From: Volutella citrinella
Lineage: Eukaryota; Ascomycota; Sordariomycetes; Hypocreales; Nectriaceae
NCBI GenBank assembly: GCA_034401135.1
Contig: JAWZSP010000004.1
Location: forward strand, 3,162,001 to 3,226,000
Direction of reading: 5' to 3'
DNA length: 64,000 nt
The notes below the pieces were generated by a model, which did no database searches, was not told the DNA's origin, and saw only the letters and a program-made list of their open reading frames with translations. Shown here piece after piece: positions 45,951-57,872 of this stretch. How positions within the stretch are numbered: position 1 is the stretch's first letter; every line of letters starts with the position of its first letter. A program made the position numbers and the translations under genes.

Positions 45951-48473
45951 ATGGCCGACCCAAGCAATAATCCTCCTCCGCCAGCGTCGTCGGGCAGCCG
46001 GTTCGGCAGTCTCCGGATCCCCCGCGTTCGAGGGGGCGGCAGCACCACCACCACCACCACCACCACCACCACCAACCACAACGCCGCCGCCGCCGCCCGC
46101 AACTCGTCGGTTCGCTCGTCCGGGGCCTTTGACGACTTCCGGCTCTCCTCGGCTCCAGCCCCGGGGCCCTCGCTGCGCTCTGCCTCGTCTCGCTACTCGC
46201 TTAACGAGCAGTTCGCCGCGACACGCCAGGAGTACGAGCTGTGGGACGACGAGTCCATCGCCGAGCGCACCACCATCGCCTCCGACGACGACGACGCCGA
46301 AACCGAGGGGGCTGCCTCGGTCTTCTTGGTCGACACGGCCGACGACCCAGCCAACGCCCTCGGCGACTGGGACTACTACGACCTCCTCTGCCTCCCGCGC
46401 GACGACCCGGACCGCCTCACGCCCGCCCGCATCCGCCGCGCATACTACCGCCTGTTCCTGCTCTTCTACCCGGACAGCTACCCGGAGCACCTGCGGCCCA
46501 TTGCCCGCCAGCAGTTCCTCCGCGCCCAGGAGGCCTTTGAGACGCTCATCGACCCGGCCCGCCGCGCCCGGTACGACGTGGCCGGCTCCGTCGACGCACC
46601 CGCCGAGTATGCCGACTCGTTCCGGTACGCCGCGTGGAGGCGCCTCCAGGGCGGCCTCGAGACCAGCTCGGACCTGAGCATCCGCCTCGACTCGACGGGC
46701 GCCGTAGGCCGCCGCTCCAGCAGTCCTTGGAATGCGGGCAGCGGGACCGTCAACCTGCTCGACTTTGCCCTCAGCCACTCGGCGTCAGTCCGGCTGCCGG
46801 CGCTGCGGGTGCACCGCGTCGGCCTCGGCGCCGGCCTCAAGGACTCGGAGCTGCTCCGCGGGCTGTGGACGCCCCCGGACGTCGAGCTGACGACGCCCCG
46901 CGTCACCGTCTCCGGGTCCATCTACACCGTCGCAAGGGACCTCGCCCTCGTGCCCACGAGTCTCCTCTACGACTGCTACCAGCCCGTGCTGCCCCTGGCC
47001 ATCACCCGCGCGCGCCTCGTCCAGCTCATCGAGAACCGCCTGTCGCCCCTCGTCCAGCTCATCGAGAACCGCCTGTCGCCCCTCGTCACCGTCCGGTATC
47101 AGCAGGAGGTAGTGAACCGCGCCCGCCGGCCGCCGGCTCCGGACCGCGTCCACTGGCTCAAGACGGCTGTCGAGGTCGAGTCGGACGTCCTGCCCGAGTT
47201 GTTGACCACCGCCCGCCTCTACCACCACCTCGTGCTGCCGGTCGCCGAAGTGCCAGCCGTCGTCGTCGAGACGACGGTCCAGTCCTCGCGGCATGTCCAG
47301 CAGGTGCTACCGCGGGTGTCTCTGGGCGCCCACAGCCGCGTCCACGGCGGTACCGCCTTCGTCCGCCTCGACGCCGGCGACTGGAGCTTCCAGTCGAGCA
47401 GGTCGTGCCGCTTCTTTGCAGACTTCACCCGCGTCAACCCCAACATGTTCAGCGCCCAGTTCCCCCTTAAGGCACCCCCCACCGTGGAGCTGGGTTTCAA
47501 GACGGGCTCGCAGGACCGGGTCCCCGTGCCAGGCCAGCCAGACGCGCCGGCCATCGAGAGCGGCATCCGAGGCCTTGACCACGAGCTTGACGCCTCTAGG
47601 GACGGCTCCTGGGCTGTATCCGCATCGGGCTCGGCCTCGTTTATCGCTGGCTTCGTGCGGTACAGCAGGGACCTGAGGCTCCCCTTCCAGGATCCCTCTT
47701 CGCCAGCGACGCCGCCCTCGGCCCGCGTAGAGGTCGAACTCTGCTCAAACTTCATCCAGGGCCGCTACGTTGCCTTGCGCAACCTCTGGACCACGGGCCA
47801 GTTCACGCGCATGGGCCTCGAGGTCGGCGCCAGCATGCACAACCTCCACGTCTCGCTGTACTGGTCCCGGCTCGGCCAGCGCATCAGCCTGCCTCTCCTC
47901 ATTGCGCCGCGCGCCCTCCTCTCCGCCCGCGTCTTCTTCCTCGCCGCCGCGCTCCCCTTTGCGGGCCTGGCCGCCGCGCAGCTCCTCCTCCAGTACCGCC
48001 GAGGCTCGCAGCCCCGGGCCCGACCGCGCCGGCGCAATCGAGCTTCGCTCGAGGCCAAGGCCGCAGCCGTCTCCCGCCACCGCCACGAGGCCGACAGCCT
48101 GACAGTGCTGCTCGCCCAGCCCGTCGAGGCCCGCCAGCGTCGTCAGCAGGGTCTCCGGGGGCTCGTCATCCTGAGCGCAAAGTACGGCGTTCCAGACGGC
48201 CGAGGCGCCCTCGCCGGAGAGGATGTTGCCGACGTGACCATTGCGCTGGCGGCCCTCGTCGCCGACGACGTCGAAGAGCCTCCGCGGGGTGGCTGGCCCA
48301 CGCTGATCCCCAAGGGAGTCTGCAAGAGCCGCATTCCGGGCTTCTGGGACCCGGCACCCGGCATCGAGAAGGTGCTGCAGGTGCGATATTCGCACAAGGG
48401 CGTCGAGGGCGTCGTTGAGGTGCGCGGCGACGAGGCCCTCGTCCTCCCTCCTCCTCCCGCGGCTAAATCTTAG
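45951..48473 (+). CDS. J-domain protein, DNAJC11-like, DUF3395 C terminus
   Basis: 840 aa, single exon. DNAJC11-type proteins sit at mitochondria and associate with MICOS/SAM in animals; the fungal role is less clear. The N terminus is low-complexity (ten Thr from an ACC run at 46044-46073, then Ala/Ser). The J domain spans about 138-210: DWDYYDLLCLPRDDP, helix II IRRAYYRLFLLFYPDSYPE, helix IV EAFETLIDPARRARYD. The J-domain HPD triplet reads YPD (173-175). The middle is a beta-rich region typical of DNAJC11. A hydrophobic span lies near LLIAPRALLSARVFFLAAALPF (about 645-680), followed by a C-terminal DUF3395-like domain ending VRYSHKGVEGVVEVRGDEALVLP. Residues 356-366 are duplicated exactly as 367-377. 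The start was chosen at MADPSNNPPP. It is convergent with the zinc transporter. Confidence 0.9.
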   Translation: MADPSNNPPPPASSGSRFGSLRIPRVRGGGSTTTTTTTTTTNHNAAAAARNSSVRSSGAFDDFRLSSAPAPGPSLRSASSRYSLNEQFAATRQEYELWDDESIAERTTIASDDDDAETEGAASVFLVDTADDPANALGDWDYYDLLCLPRDDPDRLTPARIRRAYYRLFLLFYPDSYPEHLRPIARQQFLRAQEAFETLIDPARRARYDVAGSVDAPAEYADSFRYAAWRRLQGGLETSSDLSIRLDSTGAVGRRSSSPWNAGSGTVNLLDFALSHSASVRLPALRVHRVGLGAGLKDSELLRGLWTPPDVELTTPRVTVSGSIYTVARDLALVPTSLLYDCYQPVLPLAITRARLVQLIENRLSPLVQLIENRLSPLVTVRYQQEVVNRARRPPAPDRVHWLKTAVEVESDVLPELLTTARLYHHLVLPVAEVPAVVVETTVQSSRHVQQVLPRVSLGAHSRVHGGTAFVRLDAGDWSFQSSRSCRFFADFTRVNPNMFSAQFPLKAPPTVELGFKTGSQDRVPVPGQPDAPAIESGIRGLDHELDASRDGSWAVSASGSASFIAGFVRYSRDLRLPFQDPSSPATPPSARVEVELCSNFIQGRYVALRNLWTTGQFTRMGLEVGASMHNLHVSLYWSRLGQRISLPLLIAPRALLSARVFFLAAALPFAGLAAAQLLLQYRRGSQPRARPRRRNRASLEAKAAAVSRHRHEADSLTVLLAQPVEARQRRQQGLRGLVILSAKYGVPDGRGALAGEDVADVTIALAALVADDVEEPPRGGWPTLIPKGVCKSRIPGFWDPAPGIEKVLQVRYSHKGVEGVVEVRGDEALVLPPPPAAKS
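47016..47081 (+). repeat. Exact 33-bp tandem duplication inside the J-protein gene
   Basis: Two identical 33-bp units (47016-47048 and 47049-47081), each encoding LVQLIENRLSP, in frame. Perfect identity at third positions points to a recent duplication or an assembly artefact. Confidence 0.95.
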
Positions 48474-49189
48474 AGTCGGATTCCTCACGGGCCGGGGGGG
48501 CGTGAATTTTTTTTTTTTTAACTATGTGGACATAACGTATTTTAATGAGACACATGACTGAGAACCGAGTGTCACGGCGCACTTGCATGGTTGGGACGAA
48601 GACGCGCCGGCTGTCACCTTGGTTATCTGGACGAGAAACTCTACACTCTGGTCGTCCCTGTACATTACTACTAGGCACAACATACCTCTGTATAAAAACT
48701 TGCCGAGAAGATGAAATACCAAACGCTGATCATACCCGCCTGATGTCTAACACTTCGGACGTGGCGCCAGAGCCGGATCAACATGTAAGACACAAAGGAA
48801 AAAGCAGCTGGTCTGTCATTGTACTGCCTCTATCGTACAAGGTAAAAATTCTCCAAAAGAGCATTACAAACAATCACCCGCCCTCGAAGTACCAGTGGTG
48901 TGTTTATGGTAGTAGTGGTAGAAGCAGTATGGAGTAGAAAAGCGTAAGAGAGTCTCTAGCTTGTCGTCCACCCGCAAGACACGATAACGCAACGCCGATT
49001 GACCCTCTGATTAATACCCGAATCAAGGAAAAGCCACAAGCAGAATTTTCACCATTCCGGCCGAATAGCCCCAAACTATTGCACCGCCTCTACTAGCCGA
49101 GCCCATCAAGGTGCCAAAGTCTTGTGTATAAAGGTGGATCGTGTAGAAGCCCCAAGACGCTAGTCGAGTAGGAAGCCGGAATCACGCTT
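48474..49189. other. Convergent 3' interval
   Basis: 716 bases between the J-protein and zinc-transporter stops, with an early T12 run and AT-rich patches, consistent with two 3' UTRs. No gene seen. Confidence 0.5.
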
Positions 49190-51078
49190 CTAGTGTGCAT
49201 GTCGCGGAGGACTGCTCACGCTGTGCGAGGAGTCGCTGGCTCTGCGTGTCGAGGACCCCCTGGACGACGCCTTGAGATTGGTGCAGCAGCCCTGGGCCTG
49301 GCAGTCCTCAATGCACTCCAGCAGGCACACTTCACCACGGGCGCCGTTGGAAGCCCCGTCGAGCGCGAGAGCTGCGGCCTCCTGAGCCGCGGGCTCGTCC
49401 TCGTCGATGCAGAATTCGGGTTGAATTGTGGCGCTGTGGATGCCGTAGCTGTGTAGGCATTTCCGTGCCCGTAGAGCTAGCTCCATGTACCGTTCGCCAC
49501 CCTGCGAATCGATGGGGAATGAGACCTGGATATGCATACTGGCAACAAGCTTAGTATCCGAGAGCTGCCAAACGTGGATGTGGTGGCAGGTGATGACGCC
49601 AGGGAGACCCTCAATGTCATGGCGAATATCCTGGACGCAGATGTGCTCGGGTGTAGCCTGGAGCAAGACTCGGGCGGTCGCGAGAGTCAGGGGGATCGAA
49701 GTCTTGAGAATGATAGCAGTGATGAAAAGCGAGACGGCAGGATCGGCGTAGAGCTTGCCGGGCCAGTCAGTCTTCCAGATGATGAGAGCCGTAACCATGA
49801 CACCAATGTTTCCGAGGGCGTCGCCAATGACGTGGAGGATCATGGCGTTCATGCCCATGTCGTCGTGGCTGTGGCCATGACCCTTCTTCCCAGCCTTCTT
49901 CGGTAGGGTGTGCTTGTGGCCATCGTGGACACTCGAATCACGTCGAGGGCGACCAGTTGCCTTGCGGGAGTGCGAGTGCGAGTACGGGGTCAGACTGTCG
50001 CCTCCCTTCTTAATGCCGTTGAGGAGGGGCGATTCCTCAGTCGCCGTCTCGCCGTCAGCGTTGTAAGGGACATCTGACTCGATTTCGCTCTCGCTGGTGG
50101 TATCAGTCGTGTCACCCGATGCCGCCATGCTCGCGGCGATGATATCTTGCCGGAAGCTTGCGGGATGGATGCTCATGTCTTCAATACTAGTCAGGCGGGA
50201 GTGTCCGCTCTTGCTGGGTCGGCGAGCGCGGCGTCCTCGGTTAGAGTGCATAGAGTTGCGGCTGGCATTGGTGCTGGACTCGTCCCTGCTGTGTTGATGG
50301 TCGCCGAACGTTATGTGGCGGGGGTTCTGCCCATCGCTGGTTGCACGGCGAAGGGCTGCATCGGGGGCATGCTGGTGAGTGCCGGCGTCGCCATGTTCGT
50401 GTTCGTGGTCGTGGTCGTGTCCAAGGAGGCCCTCCTCCTCGTCGTGGGCATGGCTGTGGCCATGTTCGTCATCGTGGCCGTGGGAGTGGCCGCCATGTCC
50501 GTGGCCACCAAGAACGAAGAATCCAACCAGGTTCGAGAACAGTCCGGCGGAACCAACGATGAGCATGAGCTTCGGGTTGTCGATCTCGGGGGGCTCGATG
50601 AATCGGGTCAAGGCTTCGAGAACGATGGAAACGCAGAGAGCAATGAGGAAGACGGCGTTGAAAAAGGCACCCAGGATCTCGGCGCGCACCCACTGGAGAA
50701 TGTGTTAGGAACGTGAACGGCATGTAATGACTGTCAACGGAGCGCGGCGACCACTTACGCCAAAGGTGAACTCGTCCGTGGTGGCCTTTTGAGCGGCGGA
50801 TACGGCCCAGAGCCCGATGATGAGAGAAATGATATCGTTCAGCTACCAATAATGTTAGGCTGTCGTCGCCATGAAGAAGCTGGATCCCTGCGCGGAGCGA
50901 CCCAGCCGAGCGCGCAGGCGGGGAGTTTACTAACCATGTGAAAGGCATCGGCCATCAGCGCCAGCGAGTGCGCGAGGAAGCCAGACACAAGCTCAATGAT
51001 GAAGAAGGCCGTGTCAATGGCAATCATGACCTTGATTCGCGTGCTCTTGGACCACGCCATCTTCTGAAGGATACCCAT
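49190..51078 (-). CDS. zrc1: Zinc transporter of the cation diffusion facilitator family, Zrc1/Cot1-like
   Basis: Exports Zn2+ from the cytosol into the vacuole by proton exchange, giving zinc tolerance (family knowledge). Exons are 50935-51078, 50759-50842 and 49190-50692, 576 aa; introns of 92 and 66 nt have GTTAGT and GTAAGT donors, and the latter has a CTAAC branch. Six membrane spans are visible. Span 2 carries the metal site HxxxD across the first splice (ADAFHM-LNDIIS: His47, Asp51), and span 5 the second (MILHVIGDALGN). Between spans 4 and 5 lies a very long cytosolic loop, His/Asp-rich near HGHGGHSHGHDDEHGHSHAH, then Ser-rich. The C-terminal cytosolic domain includes HHIHVWQL. Translation could also begin at the internal MAWSKSTRIK (ATG 51060), the start usual for relatives. 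Confidence 0.93.
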
Positions 51079-53692
51079 GGTCGGGAAACGAGCGCCGGGC
51101 CGGGCGCAGGTAATTCGGACGATGGGGAGGCTCCAAAAATGATGTTGATGGGAGAAGGAGATCAGGCTCCCTCGAAAGGTGGGGAGGGAGATTTAGGTGT
51201 TCGGTTTGGAGGAGGCGAAGGATGGGCCTGGGAGCTAGCGTGGCGATGACGGAATGCGCAACTGGCATCCAAAGGGGCGCGAGCGAAGGGGAGCAGAGGC
51301 TTCAGACTTCGGAGGGTAGCGTACAGTAGGTGGGCAAGTGCTGTAGGAAAATCCCGAGCGCGGCACGAAAGCGGAGCCGAGACGGGCCTAAAAGGACCTT
51401 GAAGAACACGCTGGACCCCAGGCGTGCGGCTTTTGAGGCTTCGCACTATTTGCGCCGGAGCGGCTTGATCGAGACTTGATCGAGGCTTGAGCAGGGTTGG
51501 TTCGGGGGGGCCACAGGCGGTTTTGCGGTGGCAATGTCAAGGTTCGCGCCGTGGCAGGGGTGAAGGAAAAGCACAGAAGAGCAGCCAAGAAGGAAGGAGG
51601 GAGGGCTTGTTGAGTCCAGCTGAACAGGAGAGCTAATGTGTACGGGAGAGATGGAAAAGAACGAGGGGACTGTTGATAATCTATTCGATCGAAGTCAGAG
51701 CTTTGTCATGCCGGCGATTTGTGGATGGTGTATGGAGTACGTGCTCAGGTGCTGTGGCAAACTGAGCTACCACGTAGTATTAGGACTCAAGATGGGGGTG
51801 TTCCTTCCTCTGCGTGGGACCAACATGCCGAAAACACGAGTACTGTACTCAGCACATACCTACTTCTGCTCCAGCTAATCTATCTGATTCAAGGCAAACT
51901 TCGTACCTGCAGGTATCCTTCTCGTCTCAGTTGCCATTCAGCAAACACTGGGTCCTTGTTCCTTTGCCTCTGCCAGAACCCGATTTGAGGCCCACAGTTG
52001 ATCGGACATAGGCCCATTCACTGTTAGCGTACTGGATAGGGCTATGGCAGGCCCTTCCGCCCTGGAGGCTAGGGACCAGCCGGGCAACGGGGACTAGATC
52101 AAATTCCCGTCAGGAAAACAAGCACAACGCCCTGCGAAACTACAAACCGGGCGAGACTTCAACGGTCGCACAGACTGAGGCACAACATCCGCAGCAGTCG
52201 TACTCGTACAGAGACGTGTGCGGAGTGTTCACCCCAACATCCCCCGGCCACTCGCAACCTGGACCATCGGCTCCAGTTGCAGTGCATCCCGAGGTGGAGT
52301 AATATAGAAGCATGGGTCGGCAGTTCACGCGGATGCCTCAATTCCGGAACTGACCACTGCTCCGATGGCGGAGTCTGTCATGGCGGCGGGCTCCCATGTT
52401 CCCATGTGGCTGTCGAGTGAAGACAAAAGGCAGACGAGCTGTGCAAGTGATAGAAGCAACTGTCACCGGCTCAAAGGCCTGTACTCTGTTCATCAAGACC
52501 AAGCCCCCCCCAGCTTTACACCACTATCGAATGAACCCCAGCTCACTTCGGCAGCCAGCCAGCCACATGCCCGCAGCCAAGCAATATTTCCCTCTGCATG
52601 CCATGCTGGATTGGTGAGCGAAGCGTTGCACGTAGTATTACATGGCTGTGAAGCTGCAGTGATTGGCAAGACACTGAAACGAGCTGAAGATGAACAAAGG
52701 TTGGTCGTTCCCTTTTGGGCTGGCTGCTCTCAGCTCATGAGATAGAGACGGGCGCTTTTGCCGAAAACCTGCAGGTAAGTGACATGGGGTTTGGACGCCG
52801 TGCAAGACGCCAGACTTACCAAAGTCAAGCTGGCCGAGGTGGGTGCATTCAGACTTGCTGGCCTCGGTCTCTTCCATGATCAGCTACCCCCTGCAGCTTC
52901 GCGACTTGGAAGCGAATCAATTCTTGCCGTGTGCTGGTTTCTGCCTCACCACCCACGGCCCCTGCGTAATGATTGCCAATATAGCCGATACGTTTTCGTC
53001 TGAAATCTGTCAATTGATTGGCGCTTCATAAAGCGCCTGCATTTGGCAATAGTCGTCGGGAGGTAGACAGCGGCTGATGCCATCCCCGTCCGACTTATTG
53101 GCTTGAGCATTCGACATCGTCAAGATGATTAGCTGATGATTCGAATATACAGATATGAATAATTTGTCATCCGATTTTTTTTGGGGCGACTGCGGAGAGA
53201 AAGGCGGCCTTCATAAGGCCTCATCTTGACTGAGGCTGCACCCTCGAAGTCTCTCCACCATAGCCAAAGTCATCTGACGAGCGAATGGCCCTGTCTCTCG
53301 TTTTCAGCGCTGGATTAAATCCGGCTGCATACGAGGCTAAAACATATAGCAGGGGAATACCCGCTGCGTCTCAAACCGGTTCATTTAAGTATTTGGTGAG
53401 CCCAAATGATCGTAGCATCCCATCATGTGGTCTGGCCATCCGTGTCCTGTCGTCATGGGAAGTCACTCCCGCCCTGCAGCCAACCAAGCTCTAGCTGCCC
53501 CGCCTGCGGGGTAGCTGACTACCCTACCATCACAGCATGATAGCTTCCCACCTTCTGATCTCAGTGCTCGCTCATCCTTCCTCCTACATCTGATCATAAT
53601 CTAGTGTGCGCGTGTCCCAAGCCCAAGCCAACGAGCTCGAAAGTCCCACTTCCCTCCCAACCGCTCTCTCGTGTACTCCTGAAACCAGTAAG
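51079..53692. other. Divergent promoter interval, zinc transporter and MEMO gene
   Basis: About 2.6 kb. The first 500 bases are purine-rich on the plus strand, so CT-rich for the zinc-transporter leader. Before 53693 there is a CT-rich leader for the MEMO gene. No ORF in between looks like a protein. Confidence 0.5.
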
Positions 53693-54717
53693 ATGGCCAC
53701 CAGACCCGCGGGCAAGGCCGGTGCCTGGTACGAGGCGAGCCCGACTGTTCTGGAGGAGCAGCTCAAGGATTTCATGGCCAACGTCCCGGAGAGCATCGGC
53801 GGCAAGCCGTTGCCCATCGCTGGAGCCCGTATCGTCATTGCTCCGTGAGTCCTGCGGATCATGGCCGTGGCCCGCCTCTCCTAACGTTGCGACCCAGGCA
53901 CGCAGGATATACCTACTCGGGCCCTTGCGCTGGCTGGGCATACAAGACGCTCGATCTGACAAACGCCAAGCGCGTGTTCGTGCTCGGCCCATCCCATACG
54001 TATGCATTCAGAGGCTGTGCCGTGACCAGGTTTGCAGAATGCGAAACGCCTTTTGGCCATCTCAAGGTCGACACGGAAACCGTCAAGCAGGTCAAGGCGG
54101 CCGCCAAGATGGCAACCATCCCCACAGATAATGACGAAGACGAACACTCGCTGGAGATGCATATGCCGTATCTATACCTCCGCTGCCAAGAGACGTTTGA
54201 TTCACCCGACCAGTTTCCATCCATTGTGCCCATCCTCGTTGGGACCACGTACCTGGCGGACGAGAAGAACGTGGGCCAGGTGCTCCTCCCGTTCCTCAAG
54301 GACCCCCAAAATGCCTTCGTCATCAGCTCCGACTTCTGCCACTGGGGCCGGCGGTTTGGCTACACAGTCTACTCTGCGACCAGCGACGCCTCCAAGCTGG
54401 TCTCGCTCCGATCATCCGACCCCGAGCCTTCCAGCCCCCCGATCCACGAGACGATCAAGCTCATCGACGAAGCCGCCATGGACGCGGTCAAGGGCGGGAG
54501 CCATGATGCCTTTTATCAGAATCTAGAGGAGACGGGAAATACCGTGTGTGGGCGGCACCCGATCGGTGTCATGATGGCAGCGATGGAGCTGCTCAGGAAA
54601 GAGCCTGGCTTCGAGGACAAAGGGCGGTTCGACATCATAAATTATGACCGCAGTAGTCTGGTGCGGCGCAAGAACGACTCGAGTGTGAGCTATGTGTCGG
54701 CCTATGCTACCGCTTGA
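53693..54717 (+). CDS. mho1: MEMO family protein (Mho1-like)
   Basis: MEMO proteins are conserved from archaea to humans and resemble non-haem iron or dioxygenase folds; in animals MEMO1 acts in cell motility and copper or redox balance. The fungal role is not established. Exons are 53693-53844 and 53898-54717, 323 aa; the 53-nt intron has donor GTGAGT and branch CTAAC, and its splice restores IVIAP-HAGYTYSG, the family's first hallmark. Other hallmarks: FVLGPSHTYAF, EHSLEMHMPYL, FVISSDFCHWGRRFGY and TVCGRHPIGVMMAA, with His52, the GPSH His and the CGRHPI Cys in the places of the known metal-site residues. A Ser/Pro-rich insert (SSDPEPSSPPIHET) precedes the last third. Length is slightly above the animal protein (about 297). 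Confidence 0.93.
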
Positions 54718-57369
54718 GCATGGGACCGAGGATTTGAGGAGCACCGGAGGAGCAGCGACTTCTTCCATCAAGGCTGTCATGGCTACTCCCGCGCTCGACC
54801 CACCTTGAGATGTTCTCTAAACATGCTCCGGTAATTCGAAGATGTGAACATCATGGTTAGACACATGGTCCTCTCGAGACTGAGATTTTCGAATCGATAT
54901 TCGGTTATAAACTCTGTGCAAATCGAACCCTGGCTTCGGCATCCCAGTAGAGACGACCCGTGATTGTGACAGCTCGTTTGATTCAAGCCCATCGGCAAAC
55001 TGGCCTGCTAGGCTTGGAGAGCCCGATCGGGAAGCTGCCATGACTCTTCGCGAATGGCATTCATTACCAATACTACCAATGGGGATAGCAGTGCCTGCCG
55101 CTGTGGCAATGGGGGGTCTGGATCCCGGAGTCGTGCCGAAAATGTTTTGGTTGGGCTTCAGTAATTGCCTTGATCAAACCAGTGGGTGCTGGTGGTGGGT
55201 GTTTAGCTTTCATGAATGCCGTCGTCTCAGCAAGCCCCCTCCCTACCGGCGATGACGACGACTGCGACGTTGCATCGCCTTACAACTGCTCACTTTCTGA
55301 AGAGTCGTGCTCCATCCATGCATACAGTGTAAGTTGAATGCGAGGCCCAAGTCCGAAAACTGCTCTTGAGGCGCAGACCCAGCTGACGCTGGCGAGATCA
55401 CTAGTGGAATCCCAGTACAGTAGAGGGCCCACGCTGGCCCTTGGCAGTTGCCACTGGTCAGCTCACAGGGCTGATGGGTTCTGAATTATTATTAGCAGTG
55501 CCCCAGACTGAATGGGAAAGCGTCTTGCGAGTTGCGACGTAGGGCATCAATTAGGGAAAGGCGGACCCAACTAGGCTCGCTCATCCGGCGGCGGCAAGGC
55601 CGATTCGAGACCGCCTGACATGCAGCCCCCAAGGCGACAGAACCATGTAGGCTGACAGCGGCAACAATGGAACAGCCGCTGCTCAGCTCATCAGACAGTC
55701 ACAGCTGCCAAGACCTGCAACCAGCTTTGCTGAATGAGGTACCATGCGCCGGCTTAGGGCTGTGCACAGCTCGAAAATAGCCCTGGTAGGTGACGCAGGC
55801 CTGCAATCCATCCTCTCGTAAACGCAAGTCGCACAACTGGGGACCTCGAAGAACAAGCTTCGCGGCGTGGGGCAGCAGATGCGAGCCAAGCACCTAACAA
55901 TTCTCGGCCTCTTGCGCGAGTTGTGCGTAGTAGTCTGGTAGAGTCCCGGGCATTCCGCACGCAGAGCAGCGAATTGGGCAGATGGGTATTTGCCAATTAG
56001 GCCTTTGCTCGCCTCATTGACCCTGGGACGTCAGAGTGAGTGAGATGCGCCTGGTGTCTCTGAACCCGGGTCCATTGCGGCGTGTGGGTTCAGGCTTCAG
56101 GCTTCAGCCTTTGAGCCTTCAGCTCGTTTTTGTACCAGTCGCCCAGGGCCAGTCAGGGCAGCGGCAGCAGCAAGAGCATCCACGGGCGTCATGAGTCTCC
56201 CGCTTGCTGATTGGTGTAGATCCGTCCCAAGTGCGACACGACGGGGGAAAGAAGGCACCCTAAAAAGTGAAACAGTGGAGCGGCCCCCACTTGATTGGAT
56301 GTCCGGCCTCACCAGTGTCAGCCTGGAGGTTATCCTTTTGCGAGCGTGGACTCTGTCTGGCCTTGTACCTTGCACAACATGCAGGCGACGTTGGTGGTCG
56401 GCGATCAAAATCACCGCCCGAACTGCCAGAATGGGACCACATCTGCATTACTACGAGGTAGGCGCTGGAGCCTTTGCTAAATTCGATGAGTTTGAAGGAA
56501 GATGCCCGATCAATGGGCGGTGGACGGCAGCACTGACTGCTTGCTGCCAGCGTCGCAGACCAACGACAAAGTCTCTGACAATGTCACCCCAGGTCCGACA
56601 CTGGCACATCCCTTGAAATCGCTTTTCGGGGGGTTCGCCAAGAGATGCTCCAGCTGCGTCGCTGAGGCTCAGGCACCGTAAACCGGGAGGGTCACAGCTG
56701 CGACATGCACACCCGCGACAACATCATGGACGACGGCCGCCTTGTGCTCGAGCGACCCATAGGGAACCCTGCCAAAGGATTGCCCATAAGGATGCTGCGA
56801 GGGGCTCCCAATGGCCGTCCGTCGCGAGATTGCCTTCCTGGATCCAGGCAAATGGGATCCAGCGCGCTTGTGCTAAGCGGAAGGGCGGGCATGGATGCGC
56901 TGTCAGGGCCCCGTCTGCTGTCCATCTGGCTCTGGCAATGTCGAGACACAGGAGGTACCTCGAGCTGTTTGGCGGCGTCGCAAACCGAGGTGGCCCTGGT
57001 CCAATGCGAGCTACGGAGTAATAGTAGCCTAGTATTAATTAAATATTAGCCTACTGCGTCTATCTGTCCGATTGAGAGGTTGGTGCCCATGGAGACGCCG
57101 TGAGCTCAGGGAGGCTGACCGCCGCCGCCGTCGTCCGTAGCCCACCTCATCTTTTATGTCGCACTGCGAGAAGCGCAAGCTCCTGGTTCCAAGTCGGTAG
57201 CAGGTACTGGAGCTGGGTCCTGGGTGGGTGCTTGGGTGTGACGTCCCAAAGTGTGGCACTGGAGTAGCAGGTACATCCACTGCCGCCGCTGCTTGGGTGC
57301 CCTGCATCGCCGCCCGGCCTAGCGCCACCGCCCCAGCACCCCCCAGTCAGCCGCTTCATAGCCCAATCT
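54718..57369. other. Intergenic, MEMO gene 3' side to syntaxin promoter
   Basis: About 2.65 kb with only short, domain-less ORFs. A tRNA-like GGTTCGATT word on the minus strand near 54925 has no matching A box or stem. Nothing supported. Confidence 0.5.
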
Positions 57370-57872
57370 CACTCCTAATTATCCCCAAAACCGCCATCTC
57401 ACCTCTCTTCCTTTGTCGTCCCTCCCAACTAGCTCGTCATTTCCTCTTCTCACGTCGCCCGCCCCGACATTTGCTATTCCGCCTTAATACGCTCGTCTCT
57501 TTGCTGCGCAACGAGAATCGTCACACCACTGGCGAGACGCAACCCCCTTCGATTCCTTTGCGAGGTCGCCTTCCCCGACCCGAGCTTGTGGCGAACGTGA
57601 CGAATTCCAGCCGCGCCACCGACACAACAGAAGACCAGACCCAGCTTCAATAATAGCCTCTGAATTACGCCAGTCGCCCACAATGAGCGTTAGTCTGCCT
57701 CTACCCGCAACCTCAGCCCTCACTAGTCCCAAGCCTTGGTGTTTACCTCTGCCACCTGCTGCGCGGCAGACTCCTCTCCCCATCACTTTTGCTGCCCTCC
57801 TATTTCTACTTGGTGCATCTACACCGCAGCCTGCCTAAATTGACCAAACCTCTGTGAATTGCCTTGCTAACC
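57370..57872 (+). promoter_or_regulatory. CT-rich leader of the syntaxin gene, with a possible leader intron
   Basis: A pyrimidine-dominated tract upstream of the syntaxin start. It includes CCCACAATGAGC followed by donor GTTAGT (57689), and the interval ends with GCTAACC and CAACAG at 57884. This is a complete set of splice signals around an upstream ATG in very good context. Confidence 0.45.

Noticed and set aside
45200..46102. 300-codon antisense ORF over the start of the J-protein gene
   Set aside because: Val run comes from the ACC repeat read backwards; the rest is shadow and promoter.
50147..50716. 189-codon ORF opposite the zinc transporter
   Set aside because: Val/Met-rich translation is the complement of the His/Asp-rich loop codons.
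54900..55000. tRNA-like B-box word GGTTCGATT on the minus strand
   Set aside because: No A box at the right distance and the T-arm does not pair; no cloverleaf.
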